Assembly: GCF_013694095.1 (NCBI RefSeq)
Contig: NZ_JACEFB010000002.1
Location: 310,001 to 374,000 of the forward strand
From: Thermogemmata fonticola
GTDB lineage: Bacteria > Planctomycetota > Planctomycetia > Gemmatales > Gemmataceae
Direction of reading: 5' to 3'
Length of the DNA stretch: 64,000 bases
Shown here: positions 11,501-18,460 of the stretch, in pieces
Numbering within the stretch: the stretch's first letter is position 1
How the letters are laid out: each line of letters opens with the position of its first letter
Made by a program: the position numbers and the translations under genes
Notes under the pieces: generated by a model
Seen by the model: the letters and a program-made list of their open reading frames with translations, nothing else
Databases searched by the model: none
What the model was told of the DNA's origin: nothing

Positions 11501-12442
11501 CCCACTCCCGTAGCGCGGATCGTAGTAGGGGGGAGTCGTCGGAGTAGTTCCCGCGACGGTAACCTGAGCGTTATCGGACAGCAAGGTCTTCAGATGCTCG
11601 GCGACTTCCTGGGCCCGCTTGTACTTGCAGACGTGAGTGAGGATGTCTCCTTGGGACAGCTCTGTTTCCACTTTCTGTAGGGTTTCCAGGATGCGCTTGA
11701 TATTCCCCGCTGTGTCTAATACCACCAGGGCGTTGAGCTTAGATAGGCTCGAAACCATGCCGAAAGGAGAAAGCAGGCGCTGAACTTCGGGAGCGGTTTC
11801 CTCCACGGACAGAGTCTTGAGGGGGATGATCACTTGGACCAGTTCCGTCCGTCCACGGGTGTGCAATTCATTCAATTCGATCCGAGGGACCCAAGAAGCA
11901 TCGATCTTCTCATCCGAGGGATGGATATAGAAGCTGATTTGGCGGCGGATGAGGATAAAGCGCTGCTGGATCAGGGCTTCATTGATCAAGTCCACCACTT
12001 CGCCAATGGTGAACTTGCGATCCTTGGGAGGTTGTAAGGTGACGCTTCCCGTGGGGCGCACGGTCAGAATCGGGGTCAAACCGCTTTCTTTGGCGAACCA
12101 TTCCAGCACATCGTCCCAATGAGCATTCTTGAAGTTGACCGTAATGGTACGCTCGCTGCCTGAGAAAGAGGGTTTATCGGCGGGTTTGTCTTTGTCAGCC
12201 GGCTTATCAGGGGTCTTATCTGAGGGTGAACTGGTTCCCCCATTGGCAGCCTTGCTTCCCACTTCACCCGGTTTTCCCGGTGGAGTCATCGGCTTACCGA
12301 CGGGAGGCGAAGTTTGGGCTGCAAGATTGGCCGCGAACATCAGGCTGCCAATCGCCAACATCCACCCGCTCAGAAAGTGGCTGATGCCAAGGAACGGAGC
12401 ACGCCCATGATACGCTCCTGTAACGCTCAGGCGTGACGGCAT
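5567..12442 (-). CDS. gspD: Giant type II secretion secretin (GspD-like)
   Basis: A 2291-residue secretin, about three times the usual GspD length. It has an N-terminal signal sequence (about 1-43), a Pro/Lys linker, then an N0-like domain starting ERTITVNFKNAHWDDVLEWF (about 97-170). After that I count about thirteen NolW-like repeats with the pattern xNxLIVxA...I..LI..LD, for example TNSLILNCSEPLFKDIKAL and INAIIVTAPAKTMTLIEKL. The pore-forming secretin domain occupies about 1805-2075, with VEILSRPQVQVMDNQVGFIQ and ETIVLGGLITKQDSR. Gly-rich stretches lie near 734-767, 950-1055 and 1460-1527, and the tail (about 2110-2291) is Pro-rich. The ATG has a good GGGGGAAG site. It is expected to form the outer-membrane channel of the system encoded upstream. 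Confidence 0.93.
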   Translation of the reverse strand: MPSRLSVTGAYHGRAPFLGISHFLSGWMLAIGSLMFAANLAAQTSPPVGKPMTPPGKPGEVGSKAANGGTSSPSDKTPDKPADKDKPADKPSFSGSERTITVNFKNAHWDDVLEWFAKESGLTPILTVRPTGSVTLQPPKDRKFTIGEVVDLINEALIQQRFILIRRQISFYIHPSDEKIDASWVPRIELNELHTRGRTELVQVIIPLKTLSVEETAPEVQRLLSPFGMVSSLSKLNALVVLDTAGNIKRILETLQKVETELSQGDILTHVCKYKRAQEVAEHLKTLLSDNAQVTVAGTTPTTPPYYDPRYGSGGFDPRFGGGWGGFDPRFGGGFDPRGDRRGGPDRSSFAPAAGRVKTVQIAVDTKANSVTITAPPEKIQLAKKIIEDFDKPRDPFQPPLVIRDPELRKYPVPPGTAQAIAQTLQADHPTLRIYPLAQTNEVIVSATPEEHLIIMEKMRSLVQGGETTVTTEFIPLTILDPTTTAATVAKLYPSTGTAGGPTVEAHTTGVAPGLLVKGTPAQINDVKKILADLGERPGGQLDPRIRSFTLPDGSASILAEHLAKTLQQLGKPAIVVDPNAPNPPRNPSPAPVPSPGGNPYPGQRQSGNDGGGINPLQGVPGFSTKAAPQREAASNTSAGDYRYVHTQVEPKKGETPPPKGTSGKPVIIQVVGNRIIIQSEDTEALDILTGLMRTYTVGTPPTENLFKVIKLKNVSAEEAAAEITEIFNGPQRRQQGGPGGGRGGLGGLLGGGGGPLGLLGGLFGGGGGDSTPAGTNPNRIRVVAIKSSNALVVVKASPADLLAIESLLANYIDRGADDDALALKTWILPVKNADAAEMATIIRDVYRSAMSSGGGQPTAPVIFPFAPLPQGNQQNQRPPALTVSVDDRTNSLILNCSEPLFKDIKALVEQLDRASTSTTDVARLVRLGNLDPNVVQAAVLAIQGINPQQSRPGFGGMGGFGGGRGPGGFAGGSFGGSPFAGGGFGGTPFGGGFGGTPFGGGFGGGRGPGLGGGFGGGFGAPAMGGGFGGGRGGLGGGGFGGGGGRGGGGRGGRQALADPQEGPRNFDSWGMEAPSALNTNTHDQPSRTTSPDSNAQPSSAASHASTASGFPVYDPLLDGPPKTRQRGTLQERPASALHHAVATEPASAPQGVQGPSGILAAGGMQPPPMQPPSPPGQPVPPAPLPGELAPRGPVTVVPLPELNAIILRATNATDLQLVLDLIETLREISRDAQPRLEVVPLEYQDCNAVANWLTTLFSRVLVAGPGGTYLAQQPAAGVGGVAGLPGLAGLQPQQNRGIYFLALPRFNSILVAAPQARFNDILREIRRIDRPNADTVFPRAFRLKKASAQIVALQLQQFWNARFPGDPITQNQFRVTFDIPTNTVYVQGPRADLEDIERLIQDLDTSESQAIQEVRVIRIRNGIASEIAQVLSNALNVNVVNPLVQAQFQQPVAPAAGGTAGLTTGIGGVGGLGALGGLGALGGLGGAAGGLGVGGVGGAAGLGGLGGLGGLGAQQPGAGLAALQPGGAALQQEGALVQTFVPTVGTAIGGGLVTKSHTLRLYSSVDGKLVAESGLLSDVHLIPSTRINAIIVTAPAKTMTLIEKLIEELDTVSAARSIVKVFQLKKAQASLMANLIRQLFTGQQQVGVGGLGGLGGIGAAGALQAGQPRPLLTPTGEVAEGALLVDLRLTVDDRTNSLIVAGSRTDMDLIEALIARLEDTETEERYYEVYKLKNTAAADVQNAVNQFIVDSLNVLTATTPTSGGSFLDAYQRLQRDVVLVAEPVSNTLLVSATPRLFKDIKRIIERLDAQPPQVMIQVMIADVQLNNAMEFGIEAGLQSPVLFQRGPSTPGFNFNTTAPLGTGIAGPGIVGFQGLSNLGVGRIGSQSFGGFIFTASNQSLNVVLRALQAQGRVEILSRPQVQVMDNQVGFIQVGQDFPVPTNVNVTGLTTQQGITYRQVGVVMRVTPRISPDGKIIMRIEPQVSSVSPNLISLGGGLQAPAFNIQTVQTTVVAADGETIVLGGLITKQDSRIENGLPFLKDIPYVGALFRYRQHQVQRREVLIIMTPHIVRNEADQARLLAEEAARMNWCVQDIERIHGHGTDIIGPAMQGARVVPTAPENPSPANPAPGTQPLPSPTPVPSPAPSPSTSTTPTKPATPTIQPEALLPPPTPLPAVPQLPGPTLAVPVTVPTITTGMPLGNAPPTNASAPTAIPATPSYPANSNGEVAAPPQSRVMPVPGKPYQLVLPPAVEPAPGAAAGAAPPTVSAAEPARRRLFGTKEGRLWNPFGH

Positions 12443-12899
12443 GGTTTCTTCCCCCCAAGATCGCTGGACTGCTGGAACGGGTCAGCGCAACCCCGGCGCG
12501 AAGTTGCACGAGATCTTTGTCACTATCCCGAAGTCTCAGTTCCCCCGTTGCACGACCACTGCCTTATTCCAGGCAGCCCGTGGCGGAGGGATAACGTCTG
12601 CTTGGGATGCAGGCAACGGCATTTTGCCGCTGCCCGGCAATTTTTAATCCCCCTCGTTTTCTGATCCTCCGTGTTATTTCTTCCCTCGGATTCGCTTGAC
12701 GTTACAGCGGTGCTGAGGGTTGGCTGCCTGCCGCTGGGCGGTTGACTCTATCTTACACGGTCTTCCTATCTGACTGTGTCTTGTGCAGCTTTTGGGCTTG
12801 CCGGCCTTTGGATAGACATCCCCCTAGTCTGCATTGTACTGCCTCCCCTAGGGGTCATGGTGAGAAGCTGATGAGAAAACAGGGAGATGGGTGATTTTC
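12443..12899. other. Gap inside the secretion cluster upstream of gspD
   Basis: 457 bases separate the gspM-like stop from the gspD start, far more than elsewhere in the cluster. There is no credible gene. A short palindrome CCCCTAGGGG sits at 12845-12854. The gap is large enough for a separate promoter or leader for gspD, but I cannot point to a clear -35/-10 pair. Confidence 0.4.
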
Positions 12900-14594
12900 C
12901 TACTGCTGATCCTCCCGCAGGCGATGGAGGACTACGGTACCGGAAGCTGCAATACGGCGGAGGATGTGATCGATTTCTTCGGCTTTCAGTCGGCCTTTGT
13001 CCAGGGCCTCTTGCAGGGACTTGCCGTGCTCCCAGCGGTAGTAGGCCGGACGAGGAATCAGGGTGGCGGGGTTGCCGGTGAGGGCAGCCAGAGGGTCCGC
13101 AGGTCCTTGGCGTGCGCCCGCACGTCCGCCGCCGAAACCGGGCCGGCCACCCCATGCGCCTCCGTTGCGCTCGTTGCCAACCTTCGCCGGGGGGTTCGGC
13201 TCGCAGAGAATGATCCCGTTTTCGTCGATGGCAATGACCCGGAATGTCCGTTGAGTAGCAGATGTCCCCTCATCCGAGATGACGAGGTAGCCCGGCGGAT
13301 GGGTCCGCCGATAGTTGGCGTCCTCCTTCATTGATTTGGCAGTCCAAGGAATCTCCTTACGCACCGTGATGGTGGTATTTGTAGCGCTGATCAGATAGCG
13401 GAAGTTATTAAAGTGATCCTTAATGATGGCCTGGGCGGTACCATCTGAAGCAGTGGAAACAATCGGCAGCGTGATAAGCCAGGCAATCTCCGGCTTCGGA
13501 GGTGGAGGCGGAGTAACCGGGGCTTCCACGCTCACGCGGAAAGATTTCTTGACCTCGACCCCTTCGGAAGAGACGGCGGTGACGGTGACTGTGGAAGTTG
13601 CAGAGTCCGGTGTGTCTTCCCCCACAGGGGGCAACGTAATGGTCCAGTTCTCGGCATCCACTTGGAGAGCATCTTCTGGAATGAGCGAGCCGGTGACGCT
13701 GACGGAAATCTCCGCCTCTTCGGACCCATCCCCACTCAACCGGATTCGGACCACGTAGGGCTTGCCATCCCGCCGCATGGTGACGTCTGGTAACGGTCCG
13801 ATGGCGAAAGGCACCGGTTTTCGCGGTACATAAGGCGGCAAGATGCCATAGAAGATGTCCCGCTGCACAATATAGGTGTAATTCCTCGGCGGGGAGGCGA
13901 GGACGGGTTCGGCACGGATCCACTGTAGCAAGCGGGTTTGTTCCGGGTTCTTTTGGAGTAGTTGCGGGCCGAGATTGCTAGCTACCGCAGCGACCACATT
14001 CGTCACAGGGAAAAGTGATGTCCGTGCCTTGACACCATCTACGGCGATGGCATCACTGGTCAGAGTCACCTTCAAGCCATTGCGGCTGGGGTCTCGCTCA
14101 TTCCTTTCGATCTTGAGAGTGCTGATCTGGTGCAACAGATCAAGCTGGTAGTACGCGTAGAGGAAATCCACCAATTGCCAAATGTTGATGTTTTCCATGC
14201 TGATGACGAACCGGTGCTGTTTATAGGCGGGGCGTTTGGGAGCGATATCGGGGATGATGGGGGGGCGCGCCTGGACGATGCCGACGGATGAGAATTTGAA
14301 ATCGCGAATGCCCGACTGCAAGAGGAGGCGTTCCAGCAATTGGGAATACTGGGCTTGGGCAATGGTATCGTCAGGGGGCAGACTTTGCCGTTGGATCAGT
14401 GCGACGGCGGGCCGGTCTTTGATCATTTGCATCAGTTGCAATTCGAGATCGTCGATGTCTTTTTCGAGCATGCGGCGCATTTGAGCCGTGTTCTGCAACG
14501 GCGTATAGATGAAAAAGTAGCCACCGACGCCGGCAATCGCGGCGCTGATCAGTCCTATCAGAGCCAAAGCGGAACGGAATTCACGGGGAGTCAT
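12900..14594 (-). CDS. gspM: GspM/PilO-like inner-membrane assembly protein, oversized
   Basis: 564 residues. A single transmembrane helix near the N-terminus (ALIGLISAAIAGVGGYFFIY, about 11-30) is followed by a coiled-coil-like region (about 35-62) and a segment reminiscent of the PilO/GspM ferredoxin-like fold (LLERLLLQSGIRDFKFSSVG, and LVDFLYAYYQLDLLHQISTL). The later part contains an Ig-like stretch with TSTVTVTAVSSEG (about 330-360), then a proline spacer and a C-terminal domain with many beta strands. GspM is normally about 160 residues, so most of this protein is extra. Assignment as the M component rests on topology and position after the L-like gene and before the secretin. In that role it would link the cytoplasmic ATPase/L assembly to the periplasm. 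Confidence 0.7.
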   Translation of the reverse strand: MTPREFRSALALIGLISAAIAGVGGYFFIYTPLQNTAQMRRMLEKDIDDLELQLMQMIKDRPAVALIQRQSLPPDDTIAQAQYSQLLERLLLQSGIRDFKFSSVGIVQARPPIIPDIAPKRPAYKQHRFVISMENINIWQLVDFLYAYYQLDLLHQISTLKIERNERDPSRNGLKVTLTSDAIAVDGVKARTSLFPVTNVVAAVASNLGPQLLQKNPEQTRLLQWIRAEPVLASPPRNYTYIVQRDIFYGILPPYVPRKPVPFAIGPLPDVTMRRDGKPYVVRIRLSGDGSEEAEISVSVTGSLIPEDALQVDAENWTITLPPVGEDTPDSATSTVTVTAVSSEGVEVKKSFRVSVEAPVTPPPPPKPEIAWLITLPIVSTASDGTAQAIIKDHFNNFRYLISATNTTITVRKEIPWTAKSMKEDANYRRTHPPGYLVISDEGTSATQRTFRVIAIDENGIILCEPNPPAKVGNERNGGAWGGRPGFGGGRAGARQGPADPLAALTGNPATLIPRPAYYRWEHGKSLQEALDKGRLKAEEIDHILRRIAASGTVVLHRLREDQQ

Positions 14595-14816
14595 GGAAGC
14601 ATCGCCTGTGGGTCGTAGGGAGGTAAATCCTCGGTTTCTGTGTTACTCCCTGCAGAGAGGGATCCAGAGGACGGCCATCGGGGGTGTCTTCATCCCGATT
14701 TGCTGGAACTCCATCGCTGCTGGGGGGATTGTGTGTCTGTTCTCCATGTTTGGCGAATTACGGCATTGTGGTCAATTCGCGGTTTGTTCCTCAGTCCAAC
14801 ATTGAGTTAGGATCGC

Positions 14817-16424
14817 CTAGCGGTTTTTCCCCTTACCTTCTTTCCCGTCCTTGGTGGAAGGGGAGGGGGGATAGCCCCGGCGATCAGGGGGTGTAAACTT
14901 TTCGGGGGCGCGGGTGTACTCCTGTGGGGGCCGGGCATTGACGTTAGCCGAAATCGCGTAGTCGGAGTTGGGGGCTATCGTCGTCTGGCGGACACCGGCA
15001 TAGTATTTGGCTTCACCGTAATGCAACTCGCTGTAGAGGTGAGTGGCGGCCTGGTTGTCCGGGGCCTTGAATTTCAATTCCACTTTGGCCTGGTGCGGTT
15101 GTTTTCCCGTTTTGCTATCTGGGGGAATGGCGCTGGCTAGGAATTGGGTGGCATGAACTCCTTTACCGTGGGGGAAGCGATCGCTCCAGTCGTAAAGCTC
15201 GTCGAGCCAGTTCACGCCGCGGGCCTGCCATTTTCGGACGGCGTCCAGGCGCTTGGCATCCGGTTCCAACAGTTTGACTTCGTTTTCCAGGTCCTGTTTA
15301 CGACGTTGAAGCTGGACGATTTCTCGCTCGGCATCGTGGACCTTCCAGTAACCGAAGACACCACCGAGGAAGAGGAGCAGAGCAGCGAGGCTGGCCACAG
15401 CAACGAGGCGGACTTTGTAGGGATCGCGGCTTGATTGCGGTTGGCGCGGCTGGACGAAATTGATGGCGAGGGAACGGGAAGCCTGGGCCACGAGTAAGCC
15501 GACCAAGGCGGCGCAGCGGCCCCGCAGACTTTGATGCAATTCGAGCACGAATCCCTGTAGGGGATCATGGGCATGCACGGGTAGAGGCAGGGCGGCGCGC
15601 AGGCGAGGAGCGTATCGGCCATCCGCTTCGTAGACATGCAAGGCACCTAGGGGATATTGAGAGCCTACGCTAGTGTAGAGGGTCAGATTTCGACGAACTT
15701 CTGCAAGCAAAGTGCTTTCGGAGGCGAAGACGGGGGCGGGTAGGTCCCGGGTGAACTGGACTTCCCCATTGCGGACTACTGTAAACTCCCCCCCGACGGG
15801 GCTGAGGAGCAAGGTCGCAACGGCAGCGCCTGGAGTTTCCGGCTGAGGAGCCAAGCCGTTGGCCTGGGCACGTCCCAATTCTGCCGCTACGGCATAAGGC
15901 CGTGGCGTGACGGCAAGCAGTTTTAGACCCGCTGCCGAACACATCTTCTGAATGGCGCTGAGCAGGTCCTTACGAAGGATCACTGCCATGCTTCGCCGTT
16001 CACCTTCGGGGACGCCATTGGACAGCGGCGTGTAGTCGATTACCACATCGTCGGGAGATTCCGACAGCTCGCGGATGGCTTGATATTTGACCACGTTGGG
16101 TTCGTCAGTGGGCGGGACGGCGGGATAGCGCAGCTCTTTGAGGATGACCCGTCCCCGGCCGACTGCCACCAATACAGGAGCGGGAGCGATCCCCGCGTCC
16201 TTGAGCCTTTGACGGAGTTGCTCTCCAAGGGCCGTAGCGGTGTCAAGTGTCAAGGGGGGAGGGGGAGTACCCTCCGCTTCGGTCCACGTGAGCACTTGAT
16301 CAACGCGGACTTGCCCAAGTCGGCTAACGCTTCCCGCTGCCAACAGAATCCCATCTGGCGTCAAATCGAGTGCAAGATAACGAGCCACGGTCAAGGTCTC
16401 TCGCAAAAGGGTGATTGGTGTCAA
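14817..16424 (-). CDS. gspL: GspL-like protein (PilM-PilN fusion)
   Basis: 535 residues. The first ~330 form an actin-like PilM/GspL cytoplasmic domain beginning ARYLALDLTPDGILLAAGSV, with PAPVLVAVGRGRVILKELRY. A single transmembrane helix (LVAVASLAALLLFLGGVFGY, about 338-358) comes next, then a coiled coil (EREIVQLQRRKQDLENEVKL) and a periplasmic PilN-like domain. This arrangement matches GspL, which recruits the GspE ATPase to the inner membrane. The C-terminus is basic and low-complexity. It is separated by 398 bases from gspK upstream and by 222 bases from the gspM-like gene downstream, so the cluster is looser here than in the pseudopilin block. Confidence 0.85.
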   Translation of the reverse strand: MTPITLLRETLTVARYLALDLTPDGILLAAGSVSRLGQVRVDQVLTWTEAEGTPPPPLTLDTATALGEQLRQRLKDAGIAPAPVLVAVGRGRVILKELRYPAVPPTDEPNVVKYQAIRELSESPDDVVIDYTPLSNGVPEGERRSMAVILRKDLLSAIQKMCSAAGLKLLAVTPRPYAVAAELGRAQANGLAPQPETPGAAVATLLLSPVGGEFTVVRNGEVQFTRDLPAPVFASESTLLAEVRRNLTLYTSVGSQYPLGALHVYEADGRYAPRLRAALPLPVHAHDPLQGFVLELHQSLRGRCAALVGLLVAQASRSLAINFVQPRQPQSSRDPYKVRLVAVASLAALLLFLGGVFGYWKVHDAEREIVQLQRRKQDLENEVKLLEPDAKRLDAVRKWQARGVNWLDELYDWSDRFPHGKGVHATQFLASAIPPDSKTGKQPHQAKVELKFKAPDNQAATHLYSELHYGEAKYYAGVRQTTIAPNSDYAISANVNARPPQEYTRAPEKFTPPDRRGYPPSPSTKDGKEGKGKNR

Positions 16425-16822
16425 TCCATTATTTACACGTCAGGCGTTCCTGTTATAGGTTCGGGGGCTGGTTTCCATGTTGTGGGATCGTTCACAAGTT
16501 TTGTCACCTTCCCTTTCGCACGTATGTAAGCTCCAACGGTCGGATTCCAGACTCCCCTTTGCACGCCGGCGAGGCACGACTCCAGCCCTTAGGGTGATTC
16601 TTACCCGTGGCACAATAGGGCGGGAGATGCCCTGAGCATGTTTTTTCTTCGCCCAAGATGTTTGGAGGAAACAAAGATGCCAGGGAACACAACTATAGCG
16701 ATTGTGTGTAAGGGATAGACTGTGTCCAGAGGACAGCATTCGCTGACGCGGCAGTGCAGGGGGGGAATGGACCGGGTAATGGGTCAGGGTCATGATCGCA
16801 TTCATATCGACAGGTACCATCA
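16425..16822. other. Gap between gspK and gspL
   Basis: 398 bases with no supported gene. The open frames on either strand have no motif and poor composition. It probably serves as spacer or leader sequence for gspL; I see no strong repeat or terminator. Confidence 0.4.
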
Positions 16823-18460
16823 CTAAGGATTAATGCTCCGCTGGGGGGAATAAGCGCGGGGTTGGTCCAAATCGCCCAAGTCGCGGAAGTAGAGAATCCG
16901 GGGGGCGCCGAGATTGCTGTCAATGACGGCTTCCACCCGTGCGGTGGGACCGCCCTCGGCGAAGTAGCCAACGACCTCGACCCTGTACACCATACTGGTG
17001 CCGGTAATGAGTCGTTCCAGATTCCGGAATTTGCTCACCGACAAGCCGGCTTCGGTCAGGAGCCAAGCCCCCGTCATCGCTTCCAAAGAAAAAGGCACGA
17101 TGTTGTCGCGCACGGCCAAGATGTTATCCACGTCGGTTTCCGTCAGGCCGGGTAATCCTAGTAGGGCTTCCCGTGAAGCAGTGTTGACATTGAGACGTGG
17201 GATCATCTCCACCGCTTCGCGCGTTGAAATCTTGTCGAGAAGAACGGGGAGTAACTCAGCCCGGCGGGCCGGATCGTTCAGGGGCGAGAAATAGACGAGG
17301 GATTGAGGAGGATTCGAGCGGCTGTTGCGCTGCAAGACGATACCCGTATTGATCAAGTCCAGGACCGAATTGATCGCCCGCCCACTGGTGGCAATTGTGG
17401 CCAAACGGGCTTCGACCGCAGAGATCAAGTCCTCAGCGCCGACCGGTACGTACACTTCCTGTTGTTGTTTACCCATTCCCATTCCCCTGCCCATCCCTTT
17501 GTTTTGGGACTGAATTTGGCCGTCGTCTGTGACGCGGAGCAGGTTATTCGATCCGAAGATTTTGACAGCGACAATGTAGGCGGCCATGTCTGCGTCGAGG
17601 CCGGAATTGAGCAGGGCTTGATAGATGCCGACGATGTCGTCCCCGTTAATCCAAATGCGGAGAATCCCGGAGGAATCGACATTGACTTCGCGGCCATAGA
17701 CAGTCAGGTAGTCGCTCCAGCCCCGATCCACCCACCCGGCATTTTCGTCATCGATACCGTTGCGGTTGCGGTCGGTGCCGTAGAGCAATTGGGGTGTGAC
17801 ACCTTTGACCAGAAGCAGTTCATCGAGAGTATTGAGGGGGCCGTTTTTGGCCGAGTAAGGCTGGGCCAGGCCGCGGTAGTAAGCACTCTCGGCACCATTG
17901 GGGCGGGTGTCTTCGTTGCTGTCCACCCAGTCTACGATGGCGTCCGCAATCTCTGGCGTCATGTTGGGCAGCTTGAGCAACGCGTTGTAGAGCGTCTCAC
18001 CGGTGGGATCGAGCGCAATTAGAGCATTGATGTTGATTTTACCTCCTTCATCTGCCAGTCCGAAGCGCTGTTGATACCCCCCTCCCGTTAGCGGAGCCAC
18101 ATGGATGATGGAAAAGTAAGCTTGTTTACCGCTAGGGTTGGTGGGATCGAGCGGGACGGGAATATCCTGGAAGTAGGCGGGATTGTCATAGGGGTTGCCT
18201 ACATCGAGAGCCAGCAACTCGGGGTCGGCCAATAACGCTGCTGCGTAGTGAACGCCAGAGGCGGCAGCGGCACGTACTTGAGCATAATCCGCACTGCGCA
18301 CCCCGGCTCGCAATTCGGACACCATCGCATCGCTGAAGCGGTAGGCGACGAGAGATAACACCAGGATCACTATGAGCACCGCGATCAGAACGTATCCCGG
18401 TCGCGGATCGCGGCCGATCCCGCGCAGCCGACCTTGGTTTCCTAAGGGATGAGGTGTCAT
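16823..18460 (-). CDS. gspK: Type II secretion minor pseudopilin GspK
   Basis: 545 residues. The prepilin leader ends in PRPG before YVLIAVLIVILVLSLVAYRF. The +5 position is Ala rather than Glu, and a missing Glu5 is a known feature of GspK. The large globular part contains GLADEGGKININAL, a GspK hallmark, and two helix-hairpin-helix-like segments (LLKLPNMTPEIADAIVDWVD and LLGLPGLTETDVDNILAVRD). GspK sits at the tip of the pseudopilus with GspI and GspJ. At 545 residues it is longer than the usual ~330, mainly through insertions including a Gly/Met/Lys stretch near residue 325. Its start codon overlaps the gspJ stop in an ATGA arrangement. Confidence 0.92.
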   Translation of the reverse strand: MTPHPLGNQGRLRGIGRDPRPGYVLIAVLIVILVLSLVAYRFSDAMVSELRAGVRSADYAQVRAAAASGVHYAAALLADPELLALDVGNPYDNPAYFQDIPVPLDPTNPSGKQAYFSIIHVAPLTGGGYQQRFGLADEGGKININALIALDPTGETLYNALLKLPNMTPEIADAIVDWVDSNEDTRPNGAESAYYRGLAQPYSAKNGPLNTLDELLLVKGVTPQLLYGTDRNRNGIDDENAGWVDRGWSDYLTVYGREVNVDSSGILRIWINGDDIVGIYQALLNSGLDADMAAYIVAVKIFGSNNLLRVTDDGQIQSQNKGMGRGMGMGKQQQEVYVPVGAEDLISAVEARLATIATSGRAINSVLDLINTGIVLQRNSRSNPPQSLVYFSPLNDPARRAELLPVLLDKISTREAVEMIPRLNVNTASREALLGLPGLTETDVDNILAVRDNIVPFSLEAMTGAWLLTEAGLSVSKFRNLERLITGTSMVYRVEVVGYFAEGGPTARVEAVIDSNLGAPRILYFRDLGDLDQPRAYSPQRSINP

